Source of the DNA: Pestalotiopsis fici W106-1
Taxonomy: Eukaryota; Ascomycota; Sordariomycetes; Amphisphaeriales; Sporocadaceae
Direction: 5' to 3'
Length of the DNA stretch: 64,000 nt
NCBI RefSeq assembly: GCF_000516985.1
Contig: NW_006917107.1
Coordinates: 124,001-188,000, forward strand
Shown piece after piece: positions 31,729 to 44,507 of this stretch (position 1 is the stretch's first letter; every line of letters begins with the position of its first letter). A program made the translations under genes and the position numbers. The notes below the pieces were generated by a model, which worked only from the letters and a program-made list of their open reading frames with translations, did not search any database and was not told the DNA's origin.

Positions 31729-33153
31729 GGTGATGATGGCGGGGGAGCTTGGTTGGGTCTTGGGGGAGTTCGTTATGCGAGAGTTTGTCTTCAAGCCGAG
31801 ATGGAAGTCCCCGCTGGCAAGATCCGTTCAAATGGCACGAGATGGAGAGAGCGAAAAGGTGCGTTGCAGTGTGGCGCGGCTGAATGTGTTTGTGTTGTGG
31901 TCGTTGATTACGAACCCAAGAATTGAGTGTTGCACTAGGTACCTTTACCTACGTACAACAAGGCTGTTTGGGGGCGGCGGGATGATGGACGGACGGATAG
32001 GAACGTGAGGCTGGACCCAGCTTGTGGAAGCTCGACGAAAGCTCCGCTCTGCCCTCCAGCAAGGGCAGGGATTCGGGGGGCCATTTGAGCCGCTGCAAGG
32101 GAGATAAGGCACTGATAGTACGATCTTACAGTGGTCAGTCAGGTCACTGAGGGCAGCTACAACCACCAGCGAGCACCACCAGAGTCCAGTGTTGCGTGCC
32201 TGGCATAATCAGACCCCCTCAGGCGCAGCAGGCGAGACGGGTGACGCTGTAAAGGCGTCATGGTTTGAGGGGCTGTGTCAAGATCATTTCTTTGAAGAAG
32301 TGCCGCTGCATTTCACACTTGTATCCGCTAATTCCACAACATCCTAAAATGTGTGACCAGCTGCAATTCATTATTCATGCGTGTTTGTCCAACTTGATAT
32401 CGTCCAAAGGTGCTCAAATACACGTGCACTCACACGATTTCAGTAGATTTGGGGATGACCTTCTCCTCCACTCTTACCTTCTCGAACAAAGATGCATCAT
32501 GAATCTCTCGCAATAATTTCTTGCAAAGACATTTATATGACCCCCTACGTACTTTGGGGCCAGGCTCCGCTGCGTGGTACACGTCGAAACAAAAAGTCCC
32601 CGTTGCCGGGGGTTTTTGTTTCCAGCTATAAGTCAGTGGTAGTATTACAACGCCCTGTCAGGGTGTCACACGTCATCTTTTCTCACGCTTTGCCATTCGA
32701 GTACTTAATTGAGCCTACCTACTTCTTCAGATAGTTTTCTTACTGCCTACATACGCACCTAGATTAATGATTCAGCCCTGTCTCTCTAGTAATTCGGTTT
32801 TTCGTCATTCTCTCAGTTGGCTTATCGGTATTGTCGCTTTTGCCTACCAAGGTGGTTAAGTTGCTTCGAGCCTCTACCAGGAATCATCCGCCTGCCCTTC
32901 CTTCCTTCCTTCCGTCCACTATAAGCACGGAGTTACCTGGTCACGAAAGGATAGAAGACCCTACCTTAGCTCCACCGCTTACATCCACTAGACAGCGCAT
33001 GGAGCGCATTAGCTCCGGACAAGGAGAGGGTTTTTCGATATTTTTTATCCGAAAATAAAGAGTAAAGAGGAATTTCTTCTTCTTCTTATTCTTGTTTGAT
33101 TTCTGGGGTCTGCATAAGCTGGCAAGACCGGGTAGTGAACTAGAATCATCGAG
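31729..33153. promoter_or_regulatory. Divergent upstream region of Sem1 and Iml2
   Basis: 1.4 kb without a supported gene. It includes a short TTCC tandem repeat around 32899 and a T/C-rich leader before 33154. Open frames present are short and domain-free. Confidence 0.45.
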
Positions 33154-35618
33154 ATGAGCAGGCTCAGTGGTTGGATCCGGGGCTCGACCCCAAAGGCAAC
33201 AAGCCATGAGCCCTCCCCAGCGGCCTCGACCACTGACCTCAGGGCCGCCGAGGTCAACCAGATGGAGGATGCCATGGTCAGTATGACCAAGATCATGAAC
33301 GACGATATTGAGGGCGCCGAGGTGGGCCTCAAGCAGGGCAGCTCGGCCTTTCACTCGCTCGGTCTGGGCACCACCACCTTTATGCGCAGCGTCATTGGTT
33401 TTGAGAAGGACATCATGGCCGAAGCTAGTAAGCTGCTCAATACGTGCTCGACGCAGGCGTGGAACGAGCAGAAGAAGGCCGAGAAGAATGGGCCGGATTC
33501 CAGGATTCACCCGCCCGGAAGCGAGTTTGCCCTTGTTCACGCCGAAGCGCAACTCATGAGCGCCATGGTTGCGGTATTGCACGAGAGCTATCTGGAAGCC
33601 GCCAAGGGATTCTGGGGGCTTCGCGGTGCCTACGCCACTCTGGAGAGAATGATGCAGGCTGAAGAGGCATATTTGGCTAAGAAGGGTCTCAAAGTCGGCG
33701 GAAGCAAAGACGAACTACCGCCGCCACCTGTTGTACCTGCGTCAGAAGTCAAAAACGAAGAGCAAGACGAGGATGCAGATCTCGACTTTGTGGAAGCCCC
33801 CGAGAGCTTATCAGGAACGCAGACACCCGCACAATACAATGGGCACTTGAGTAAGGTTATAGACGAGACGGAAAAGAAGCTAGAAGGCTTGGCAGTCAGT
33901 GATGGGGCACCAGTAACACCGCCCACAAGGAAAGACTCGCCAGCATCAATGGAATCCCAGTCCTCAGCAGGTCTCCAGGGCCCCGATGCTGATGTTTTCA
34001 CAGACCCCGTTGATGTGTTTGTCCACAGTGGAGCCAACATGTGTTTTGGCATCTTGTTGTTGATGCTGTCAATGATACCACCATCATTTGGAAAGCTTTT
34101 GTCAATCATTGGCTTCAGAGGCGATCGCGAGCGTGGTGTCAAGATGCTTTGGCAAAGCTCCCGCTTCGCCAACATAAACGGCGCCGTTTCTGGTCTCGTT
34201 CTACTTGCATACTACAATGGCTTTCTTGGGTTCGCCGACATTCTACCGACTGAAGAGGAGGCTGAGCAAGGGGCTATTGTCGGATACCCCAGGAAACGAT
34301 GCCACGATCTTTTATCCACCATGGTGACGCATTATCCCGATTCACGGTTATGGCGTGTTGAAGAGGCGCGGAGTCTGTCCAACAGTCGTGACATTGCCGG
34401 CGCGATTGCTATCTTGGAGAAGAACACCGACTCCAAAATGCGACAGGTTACGGCGCTGAATAGCTTTGAACTATCTCTCGACTGCATGTACATTGGCCAC
34501 TATGAAGCCATGCGCGACAACTTCATTCGCTGTACTGAGCTCAACGATTGGAGCCACTCTTTGTACTATTTCCTGGCTGGGTGCGCCGAGTTGGAGCTGT
34601 ACCGCAACGCATTTCACGCCGAAAAGAAGGATGATTCACAAATCCGAGTACACAAGGCCAAGGCAAAAGAGCTCCTGTTGAAAGCTCCCTCCCTGGCTGG
34701 CAAGAAGAAATTCATGTCAAAGCCACTACCATTTGAGGAATTCGTAAAGCGCAAGGTCAGTAGAAAACCTGTGGTGTCTCTTTTGGTAGTTTTCTCTAGA
34801 CGATTCCGCTCCTGAGACCTTGTTTCCCGGTCCCATGTTTTGGCTCGGGAAATATCTGTTTGCCCTGTAGCTCGAGCACTTGCTTGAGATCTCTTCGCGA
34901 TCCAGACAAAATTGAGAGGCTAATACATATTGACTCACAGGTGCAAAAGTGGGAAAAGAGGAGTAAAGATCTCGGAGTCGACCTTGTGGATGCAATCGGC
35001 GTCAGCCCGGTTCAGGAGATGGTGTATCTCTGGAATGGCATCAAGAAAATGCAGACTTCACAGCTGGAAAGAGCTGTTGATACTCTCAGCTGGAGTCGCC
35101 TTACCGTCCCTGTTGAGACAGCGAACAAGATCAGAGCAGAGAGTGATGAGATTGCTGTTGGCGATCTGTGCCTGGCTGCGAATTATAGAGCCCTAGGCCG
35201 GTTGGATGAAGCAAAGGAACTGCTCAAGACGGTGCTTGCAATCGATAAGTATGTATATTCCATACTTGAACGTCCCTGAAATTTTGGGAAACTGGCTGAC
35301 AAAACTTTTAGAACTGCTTTTGACGGCAAGATTCATGACGACTGGGCACAGCCCGCAGCAGCGTATGAGACGGCCGTGCTGGCATGGGTTGAACTACAGA
35401 ATGCCAATAAAAAAGACACCACCGCCTCCATCAACGGGGATAGCACTCAAGATCTCGATATCTGGCGTCGCAAGAAGACTGATGAGTGTCAGACCTGGCT
35501 GGATAAGTGTGCCGGATGGGGAAACTATGTCTTAGACGCCAGGATAGGTATGCGAGTGCAAACGGGTACGGATACACTTCGATGGTACAAAAGGGTAAAA
35601 GGCTGGAGTTCGGAATAG
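33154..35618 (+). CDS. iml2: Iml2/TTC39 family protein (inclusion body clearance)
   Basis: Three exons, 33154-34755, 34941-35248 and 35312-35618, give 738 residues in frame. The protein matches the Iml2/TTC39 family: an N-terminal GLKQGSSAFHSLGLG segment and HAEAQLMSAMVAVLHESYLEAAKGF, a disordered acidic insert (residues about 190-285), a hydrophobic stretch around 295-320 (FGILLLMLSMIPPSF), LLSIIGFRGDRERGV, then TPR-like repeats to the C-terminus including ANYRALGRLDEAKELL. In yeast Iml2 acts with lipid droplets to clear protein inclusions and is found in cytosol, nucleus and mitochondrial outer membrane. Confidence 0.93.
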
Positions 35619-36735
35619 ATACTATGCGCAACACTGCCCATGGATTCAGCGGAAAAATTCAAGACTATTTATTGTCTTTGACTTGCTGTTCGAATGATAC
35701 AAGCTCATTAGCAGCTCAAGTAGCCTTTACGAGTCCAATCCAACCCAAAGCGAATAGGAACACTAAAGGGTTTGTTGCTGTCTACAAAGTCCCTCCTGAG
35801 CACCTTCCAGACTGGCATCTCTCGTTTTAGATCGTTTGAGAAAAGATTGCAAAGCGAGAAGAAGCGATTGATTGCGGTTGGGCAGCACAGGACGAGCTTG
35901 ACTAGTAGCGTTCTACGCCAGAATTCGATTTTGTCCGACGAGCCCGCTGCTATTGAGGAATAAATACATGTATATAATCTTTGTCAAGATGAGTGCAAAG
36001 CATGTTCAATTCTTAATTCCTTTCCCCACCGATCCGCTAGACCTGAAATATGCTTGCAAAGCAGCCTTACTGGCAAAAGTTCAGTGTACCTACCTATGTA
36101 GTATTTCCAACAAGCTGCTTGGCGAGGCTCACTTTTCAATACCTTTATGCATGAAGATACACTCTAGCAAATTAAGTGGCGGTATCGACAATCGTATTCA
36201 CATTATTAGCCAGGTTGTGATAAGTCACTCGGAATGTTGTCGCTGGTCCCAATGTGTGCTTATAGTGGTGCAATCAATTGATAGCGGGGCCAAGCTCCGA
36301 ATTGCGCAATAGCTACATGTCTAGCTCAACGATCGATACAATGTACTGTACTGATACTCCTATTGTGAATGTACCATTTATGTACCTTGGAATAATGTAC
36401 GCTGTCTCAGGGTGACATGGATTTATAAGTCCAAACCTTCGATTTTGGTGTCATACTTTGAGTATTATGGGTGCCTGGTCGTGTTCGACCTGAAGGCATC
36501 AACATAACAGACTGGTCCATGCACTAAATGACCTGCGGAAACTCGTCTTGGCGTCTTACACATACAAGTCTGCTCCGTGTAGAAATTACTAGTGGGAATT
36601 ATAGGAAAGAATATTGCTGCCTGGTATATCCGACAAAATATTTAGAGAATGGCTGAACCAAGGAAAAAGAAGAAGAATTTGATGATTCATCTTCTCATGC
36701 AAAGGCTCGTACTTCTCCTCTCAGAGAGCGCGATA
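35619..36735. other. Intergenic, no gene seen
   Basis: AT-rich stretch of about 1.1 kb with only short frames. The frame at 35953-36312 has no recognisable domain. Confidence 0.45.
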
Positions 36736-37596
36736 ATGGCTTCTCAAGGCATGTACAATGCTGCGACACTTTGTAAAAGGTAAGGGACAATTCTCTTCTC
36801 GGGAAACTTAGAAACTGTTTCTGACTGAAGATATAGATTGGAAGCTGTGACTGCACGGCTCGAGGATATCGTGTCGACACTGGACAAGACCGCGGATGCT
36901 GGTCAACCATCAAAATCGTCAATTAAAGAACACTTGACAGCTGCCCTCCAGGTAGCATCCGATGATATGTTGATTGGGCAGTCAGCACAAGAAGCTCCAG
37001 ATCAGTCCATCTCCTCGGATCTTTTAGATTTTGACGCCTTTCTCGATACCACAGTAGCGCGCTACGTTGAGTTGAGCAACGAGATTGGTGGACCAGTCGC
37101 AAAGCAAGCTCAATGCATTCTGTATGGTCTTCGAGAACAACGAAACATCATAGAGAAGATATCGAAAATATCCAGTCCTGACTCAAACACACTGGACTCC
37201 CTCTGTCAGCCACTAACACAGGCCATGGCTACAGCCAAAGCCATTCAGGAGGCCAACCGCGGTCACAAATTATATAATCATCTCAGTTGTGTAGCAGACG
37301 GTATTCTGCTCTTGAGCTGGATCAAGATACAAATGCGGCCTTTCCGACACATTGATCAGATGTTGGAATGCGCAAAATACTTTGGCAATAAGGTCCAAGC
37401 TGAGCACAAGCAAAAGTAAGTATTTATTAATTTTCATATTGTATGGAAAACAACCGCTGACCAACCCAGAAATTCGAAAGACCGGGAGTGGATAGAGGCT
37501 TTTTTCAGTATCTTTCATGATCTTTCTTCGCTGGTAAAGCAGCATTATTCTTTAGGTATTACTTCGCAAGTGAAAAAGAATCGATCTCAAGCGTAG
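36736..37596 (+). CDS. Orphan N-terminal domain of adenylyl cyclase-associated protein (CAP/Srv2-like)
   Basis: Three exons, 36736-36779, 36837-37415 and 37470-37596, give 249 residues. The N-terminal RLEAVTARLEDI helix and the six-helix core with EIGGPVAKQA, REQRNIIEKISK and RHIDQMLECAKYFGNKV, then REWIEAFFSIFHDLSSLVKQHY, are those of the CAP N-terminal region (adenylyl cyclase-binding helix plus helical folded domain). Full CAP is about 520 residues and continues with Pro-rich, WH2 and CARP domains. Here a stop follows about 10 residues after the helical domain, and the next 600 bases are AT-rich and show no WH2 or CARP coding. CAP promotes cofilin-driven actin turnover and links Ras to adenylyl cyclase. 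This is probably a diverged paralogue that lost the actin-monomer half. Confidence 0.85.
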
Positions 37597-38226
37597 CTCA
37601 TAAGCATGTCACTTTAGCAATTTTACATTAGATTTGGCCTGTATGCTAAGACGAATTTATAAATGCAAATGCTATTGAAGTCTATTAGAACCGTATATCC
37701 AATTATCAGCGCAAAAAAGAAAAGAAAAAAACGCATTTATCAATGATTTCCAATTTTTCATATAATTTTAAGCTTTATAATATTATCTAGTAAACTTGTC
37801 GCTAGAATAACAAAACCATTCTCCAAATCATATTTGACAGTTCAAAACTGCCGGTGCAATAATTGAAACCTGGCTGACGACAACAGGTTGTATTGCGGCA
37901 TAAGATCAAAGCCCGAACATTTCATCCCTATCTCCCCACCCTGGTCGAGATACATTGAGAGCAGTGTCTATCGGTTCCACCACAAATTGCGCCTCACTCA
38001 AGTGGCTTTGAGACGAACTCATGCAGGTCACAATATTTCGTACGTAAGTAGCTGGTATTGTCAGACGCAATCATGGCGATCTAATCTAAGCATATACGAG
38101 GTTCCATGATCTCCGGGGTCTGGTAGTGACAACGTTGTATGGTCAAACAGATTCCTTTGCCATTGTTTTGCTTTATCATCATGCTCCAAATGTCCTTTTG
38201 ATTCTCGGCCATGCGAAGTTATGGTG
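37597..38226. other. AT-rich intergenic
   Basis: Very AT-rich (around 37610-37860) with no gene; checked for a continuation of the CAP-like gene and none was found. Confidence 0.5.
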
Positions 38227-38730
38227 TTACAGAAGTTGGTAAATATCTATTTTGACATGATTGGGGATTTGAGGCGGAAGCAGATCGCCAACAAAACACG
38301 ACTTGCTCAACCAGTCGTGTTTTCCAGAAGCTACCTCGAACCTGGGAAATGTCTTTGTATACCACTTGTCGTCTGAGTTAGCTCCAGAGCTTGTCGAAGC
38401 TGAAGCCGGGTCGTCGCCAAAGACACCCTCCATCACTTGCTGGCTTGCCCGGCCATATCCCTCATTTGTGATATTGATCAACACGCCGTCGTCAGCTTGG
38501 ATGGTGTATTTGGCAAAGACGTGGACCACCCCGTCGGGACGTGCTGCATTCCAATCACCACCTCCTGCCAAAATTTTGCCGCTGAGCCGGCCTTCAACCT
38601 TGCCACCAGTGATAGGAATGAAACGCCGCATCCCGGAGAATGTGTGACCAAATTCGTGAGGGCGAGCAAGATCGACATGAAGCGTAAAGACGTATTTTAA
38701 TTCTTGGCTGCCCATTGTGGGTATCGGCAT
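38227..38730 (-). CDS. DUF3237 domain protein
   Basis: Single-exon 167-residue protein. The DUF3237 beta-barrel family is recognised by the start (LKYVFTLHVDL), GMRRFIPITGGKVEGRLSGKIL, the GGGDWNAARPDG block, and the C-terminal FPRFEVASGKHDWL motif. Function is unknown; in bacteria and fungi these proteins often lie beside aromatic-compound degradation genes. An alternative start five codons in (MGSQELK) is equally possible. It is divergent from an MFS transporter with a 434 bp shared promoter, which ties it to the group running to 49.2 kb. Confidence 0.9.
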   Translation of the reverse strand: MPIPTMGSQELKYVFTLHVDLARPHEFGHTFSGMRRFIPITGGKVEGRLSGKILAGGGDWNAARPDGVVHVFAKYTIQADDGVLINITNEGYGRASQQVMEGVFGDDPASASTSSGANSDDKWYTKTFPRFEVASGKHDWLSKSCFVGDLLPPQIPNHVKIDIYQLL

Positions 38731-39164
38731 TTGATGAATACGCTATCGAGTCCGTGGCGATGAGATTGGTGTGGTTGAACTAATGCAAAGCATTGACTGA
38801 GATTTGTAGGAAAGAGGCTCCCCGTTGTGACACTGCCCAGGCAGGGGATTCTATATGTGTCGTGTCCAGGGCGGGAGATGTGGGTACTATTCTTTATTCT
38901 CCCCGAAGATCGTCACGCTTCTCCTATGTCCCCGGCTTCACTTGCCCGTTCTTAGTATGGTTTCCATTGTGGCTTATTCGTTCCCCGTGGGGTTATATAG
39001 CACCTCGACTACCATGAAAGACGCTAAATTAGCATTGCAGGCCTGGTAGATATACTCTGGCCACGAAGCAGAACCAATTCATCCTCCTTATCCCCATTGC
39101 CCTTTCCTTAGATGGTTACGGACAAGTATTCCTGTTGGTTACCTTCACAACTTTATCTTATGCC
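38731..39164. promoter_or_regulatory. Divergent promoter, DUF3237 gene / MFS transporter
   Basis: Head-to-head intergenic region with no gene. A TTATATAGC TATA-like element lies at about 38993 on the transporter side. Confidence 0.45.
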
Positions 39165-41098
39165 ATGGGTTCATTGCAGCATTCTCAAAGCGATCGCCCG
39201 GCCGCAGCTCGCCCAGCCGATTCCATGTCAAAACACCACGGCCTAATTTTTGTCCCTCAGCCATCTGACGATGAACGGGATCCACTTCGATGGCCAAGGT
39301 ATCTTAAACACCTGGCGCTGGCTGTAACTGCATTTCTCAACTTCACTGCAAATTTCGCCGGCTCTGGGTTATCAGTTGCAACGCCTGTTCTAGAGGCTCA
39401 GTTTGGTAAAAGCGAAAATGAGATCAATGGACTCCTGACAGTAAGTCATCATTTGGTTTTTCCAGTATAAGCACACATTGAGCGTCAGGAGACCAAGCCA
39501 ACATGAATAAAATAGTTCAACTTTTTGTTCCTTGGCCTAGGTAATCTATTCTGGGTACCGTTTGGGACAAAATTTGGCAAACGAGCATCCCTCATTCTCT
39601 CAACAATGCTTCTCTTCGCAAGCTTGATCTGGACTGCAAGAACCACAAGTTTCAACAGTCTACTAGCGGCGAGGTGCGTGTCCGGGTTTGCTTCGGCAGC
39701 TGGAGAGGTAAGTTCTGCTGCAAGAGTTACTTGGAGCAGTTGAGAAATGGTCTGACAGTTATCATCTCAGAGTATCGTTCCGGCAATTGTCTCTGATATA
39801 TTTTTCCTACACGAGCGAGCAGCCATGATGGCCTGGTAAGAATACTTCCCTCTTCTCTCACTTACGTTCCTATCTAGGGAAATTTCTGGCACCGGTCTTG
39901 TAATAAGTTGAAATATTCTAGTTATACCATCCTCGTATCGGGAGCAACCGCAATTGGGCCACTGTGTGCCGCCTTCATTGTCCAATACTCGCCTGGTGGA
40001 TGGATCGATTATATATGGGTGTGCATGGCCCTTGCTGGCGTGAACTGTATCGGGATAATTTTGTGTTACCCCGAATCCAACTTCAGACGACCGCAAGACA
40101 ACTCGACGCAAGCTGAACCGGATGCTGTGCTCTATGCATCGGACCTATCCAAGCCTCGAGAGGAGCACCAAGGAGATGCACGATCAGAAAACCAGGCCGA
40201 AGCGGATTGTCCTTCGCCATGCAACGCGGTCAGCGTTGTTCCAAAGCCTTTGCCATCTGTCTGGACGACCTTCTTTACGATCGATCACTCTGCCAGTCTT
40301 CTTAGGGCCTTTATCCAGCCACTGATAATGCTTATGCAGCCGCCAGTGCTGTTGGCCATCTATGTGTATGGCACGTCTCTATCCTGCCAAATCATTCTGA
40401 TGTATGTTGAGAGTTTCCAAGTCAATTGACACTACTGACACATGAGAATGAATAGCTTCGCATTTCCTTCATTTCTGACGGCGCCACCCTATCTTTTCAA
40501 TTCAAGCGCGGTGGGATTGATGCAGATTGCAGCGGCAATTGGCTTCGTCCTCGCCTCCTTCATTGGAGGTTATTTAGCGGATGTCATTACTGCTCGTGTT
40601 ATCGTACTGCAGCACGGCGTAGTGCGCCCAGAGCAACGCTTGATATCTTTGGCGCCCGCCTGTTTTGTGGCTCCATCCGGTTGTATCCTGGTGGCCTTTT
40701 CCTGCGCTTATAAACTGCACTGGGTTGCTATCGCATTTGGATTTGGCATGGGTAAGCAAGAGAGAAATCAAAATGGATATTTCAGTTTCGGTTGTTGACC
40801 ATGGCCCATTATAGTCTCTTTCGGAACCGTATTCGCCCCCAACATCATCATTACCTATGTGGTGGAAAGCTATCCGCACATGGCTGCCGACGCCCTGGTC
40901 ATGATTAATGTAGCCAAGAACTTGGTTGCGTTTCTGTTTCTCTACACAGCCGTGGAATGGATCGCTTCGAGTGGCTGGATTCAGGTTTACATGATCATGT
41001 TCATGCTGGTCACCTTGGGGATGCTGCTGGCCGTCCCGTTCTATTTCTACGGGGCTCGTATGAGGGCGGCCTGCCGAGGCTTACTCTATATCCTTTGA
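39165..41098 (+). CDS. MFS transporter, DHA1-like
   Basis: Six exons, 39165-39440, 39516-39707, 39771-39835, 39922-40401, 40456-40751 and 40815-41098, give 530 residues, all junctions in frame. It shows 12 hydrophobic segments in two halves around a hydrophilic loop (about residues 215-275). The N-terminal DPLRWPRYLKHLAL lead, the GLGNLFWVPFGTKFGKR loop between TM2 and TM3 and the RCVSGFASAAGE segment are typical of the fungal drug:H+ antiporter-1 group. These export drugs, polyamines or plant phenolics. It converges on the regulator gene and is grouped with stilbenoid-cleavage enzymes, so phenolic transport is a reasonable inference. The ATG at 39165 is the first in-frame ATG before the conserved lead. 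Confidence 0.9.
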
Positions 41099-41667
41099 AT
41101 TTTATCCGATTGTGGGCCTCTCGTGGAATCATGAAGATAGGTGGAAAGTTCACATGACATCAGTCATTTCTATATAAAGTCACTGATTTGTAGCTAGCTT
41201 CTGTTTGTAATGGCTTATGTACTGTACAACTCAAGGCAGGGTTTCTACGGATAGTGCTCAAGACAATGGGGGTGCTTCCTGAGGCAGGAGGATAAAGTTT
41301 TGTTACTTCTGCGAGCTCTTCGGCACTTGGAAAACTTTTGAATCCACAGCATATATATTAAATGCCTCCAACAGCTTCCGCATTAAGCGATGTACTTCTT
41401 TCTTTCTTCCAGCGATCGCCTATATACTTAGGTAAAAATGTATTAGTTTGACAACCCACAAACACTGTCCTTCCTTAGTCTTTTTGCCCGAATTCGATTT
41501 TAACGTTGCTTCCGTCCTTTTTCTCTTTTTATCTCTTTTTTTCTTTTGGCATGAGTTTCCTTGTTTCTTGTTTCTTCGTTTTCGAAAGTTGATATTTTAT
41601 AATAAATGCCAAATTCCGGTCATTACGGATCCTCTATGTACTTTCAATCTTTTGCCCAGCCCTAATA
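41099..41667. other. Convergent 3' flanks
   Basis: The ends of the MFS transporter and of the minus-strand regulator face each other. The sequence is T-rich (41510-41580) with no gene. Confidence 0.5.
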
Positions 41668-44507
41668 TTAACTTGGGTTTGCAGGTGCATTCGTCTGGAG
41701 ATCAAAAGAACTCAGAAAGTCGAGATCTCCAGGAACCATGAACTCATTTAAATCCGACCCCAATGGTGTATTACCTATATCAATAATATCTGGCCACAAT
41801 GCTGCTTCAAACTCATCGACACCGCTCCGGATGTTTCTGTCTGCTGCTACTGGCACGTTCCCTTCCTCGGGTACCTGATCTGTAGAGAAGGTCAATAAAC
41901 TTCATCAAGTGCTAACACCATTTATTGAAAACAGGGAACATACTCAGGGTCCTCATCACTCTTTCTAGCTTCTTGGCGTATCGTGCACACTTTTCTGTCA
42001 TAATGTTGCCGCTATCTAGCGAGACAAGACATTCCACAGCTTGAGGTATGAGATCACGCTCAAACTCAATGCCGATATCATGTAATGGGTCAAGCTCTGA
42101 AATTGACGATGTGAACTTTTGAATGAGGTAACCAGAATAGAGCACGAGCACGGCATTGAACGCTGTCACTGCATTAGCAAAAACATGCCGGGATTCTAGA
42201 GCCAAGACATATCTTACTATAGTAGAGGGAGAACCACCAAGCGCCCAATAACCCCTTGCCCTGTTTGGTGTTTACAGCATAGGCAACAAGCTTGATGATT
42301 GTGGTAGCTGAATGAACACAGGCACGTAAGCTGTTTCCGCCAACCTGACACAGCATACTGAATTGTGACTTGTTCGCGTCTGGGCCTCCGATGGCCTCAA
42401 GGTATTTGTGTAACAGGGGTCTATGTGCCAATATCCGTAGATTGTGATAGCGCAGCGTCAATATGACACGAAGCTTGAGCATAGGGACTGGCTCTGGTAA
42501 TGTGTGATGCAACAAGTCTGTTACGTGCAGAAGCCGCAAGGTTTCAGGGAACTCATTCTGCGACTCTGATAGTTGATGTTCAATTTGCAAGATCTGACCA
42601 GCGAGTGAAAATATGTTCTGCGGCGTATCACAGTCAAGATTATTGTCGTACAAGATGTCGAGTACTTTACCCAAAATCGTGGATAGAGATCTGCATTACT
42701 CAGTTGATGTGTTTGAAAGTGATAATCTGAGGGGATCTAACATGGTGGACTTGAAGAACTCGAGGCTCAAATCATTGAGCCATAGCTGAGAGTCGTCATC
42801 CGAGGGCGTCATTTCCGATGTCCTTATTGGCAGATCGATCCTGACGTGCGCTTCGGGGATGCAAGAAGGTCGCCCAAGAGTCATACTTAAAGTGCTAGAT
42901 CTCTCGTCAGGAAAACGTGCTCAACAGGGAGTTTAAATCGACAAATTACCGGTCCAGTAGAATACATCCATACCATGTCCGGATGCGTACCTCGCGATCT
43001 AAAGCACTGTAACGACCCAGTGCTTGCTTAGAATGCAGACCAAGCTGATATGCGGCCTTGACCGCCAGGCCGTGTATATTCCAGGTTTGAATAGAACTCT
43101 CAGTGCCTTGAAGATACTGACTCATCAGAAGTAGGAATTGCACTGTTGATACAAATTTCATGGTCAGCTTTGCTCGACTTATGTAGTGTATAATATTCAG
43201 GTCACAGGAACGAACCGACGAACCTATTTCCAGACTCGTTCCAAACCGGATCTGCTTTTCGCAGAGAGCCATAGCGCGTTGAAAGTATACCTGGGATTTT
43301 ATTTTTCGCTGCTCATAGGACAAGTCACTAGGATAGGCAGTGCTTATCGACATGGCCAGGATCATATTGAGTAACCCGAGCCATGATCGTCGTACTTTTC
43401 GGAACTCATTCGCCGCTGCCACTTTGAACGTCGCTATGAAGTTTTCACGATGAATGTAGGGAAACAAGAGGCCAGTGTTTGCGAAGTACTCTTGAACGAG
43501 CTCCAATGTCGCTTCCGCACCGGGTATATCGAAAGGGTTGACAGCTCCTCTGTTGCGCCGTTGGGCAGCTGGTGACCTGTCTCGAGCCGGTGATGGGGCA
43601 CGGGAGAGATGCAGCACATGGCTGTGCATTGGATCCTCGCCTTACATGTGCGATACAGACCCTGAGACATGCTGCTTGAGGAGAGCAGTGGTAGCTTTGA
43701 CAATATAACGTGTGAACGCAATATTAGATGAAGGGCCTTGGATGCATTAATAAAATGACCAAAGTCTGAACGTAGTGTGGAGGGCAATACCAAAGAACCC
43801 AGAATCTTCCTCTTCTGCAAATGTTATGGAACCTATACCATCAGTGCCATCAATAGATTCTGCTGTCGATTGATTCCTGTCTTGATCGTCTTCAGCCATC
43901 AAAGGGTATCTGTTGGATTCGTAAAGTTGTACGCCGTTATTATTGTCTCGATTCTCGATGCAGTTGACCCGTCCAGAAAGCTTTTCGAACAGATGCTCGA
44001 CAGTCTGCAATCGGATTTCCAGAGCGTCAAGGTAGCTGTACAACTGTTAGTCTTCTTGATGGGCATTAGAAAGGAGCCAAAAGCGTTATTTGGTAAGATG
44101 TAAGAAATTATACATTAAGACGAGGAGACCGAGATGACATTTCATACCCTTGTGATGCAGTCGTTGATTTGAGCGGGCCGGTGGAAGAGTATTCGCAATT
44201 GACTTTATGCGTAATACAATTGGCACATTTTGGCCTATCTCCGTCACACTAAGGGTCGTGAGCTGGCTCAGAGTGTCTAGGAAATTTCGCTTTGTGTCAA
44301 GCTTACCCTCGACTTACGCAACCTACAAGCAGAACACGCAACGGTCACTCGGCGGCGTTTAAAAGGTCTGCTAGAAGAATTGTTTTCATCATTTGAACGT
44401 TGAGTTGTGCCTCCGTCAGTGAATGTGACCCGGTGGGGCTGGTCGATATACTGGAATTTAGACGGAGCGGTCTCTGCCAGTCCGGCGGTTGTACAAGTTG
44501 AATCCAT
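41668..44507 (-). CDS. Zn2Cys6 transcription factor with fungal_trans domain
   Basis: Multi-exon regulator. The first three exons are clear: 44507-44307, 44248-44148 and from 44035. Together they give a zinc cluster CSAC-x6-C-x6-C-x2-C-x6-C, split by an intron after the sixth residue between Cys2 and Cys3, and preceded by an RPFKRRR basic patch. A short coiled coil (YLDALEIRLQTVEHLFEKL) follows, then a GFFGPSSN-type segment. The fungal transcription factor domain begins around 43530 (FANTGLLFPYIHRENFI) and continues through at least four more exons (HGLAVKAAYQLGLHSKQAL; LGRPSCIPEAHVRIDLP; LRILAHRPLLHKYL) to the stop at 41668. Joining between about 43740 and 43560 is uncertain. It is divergent from an aldehyde dehydrogenase gene and is probably its regulator. 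Confidence 0.88.

Noticed and set aside
32941..33582. 213-codon frame opposite the Iml2 start
   Set aside because: Antisense shadow of a clear conserved exon; no family signal.
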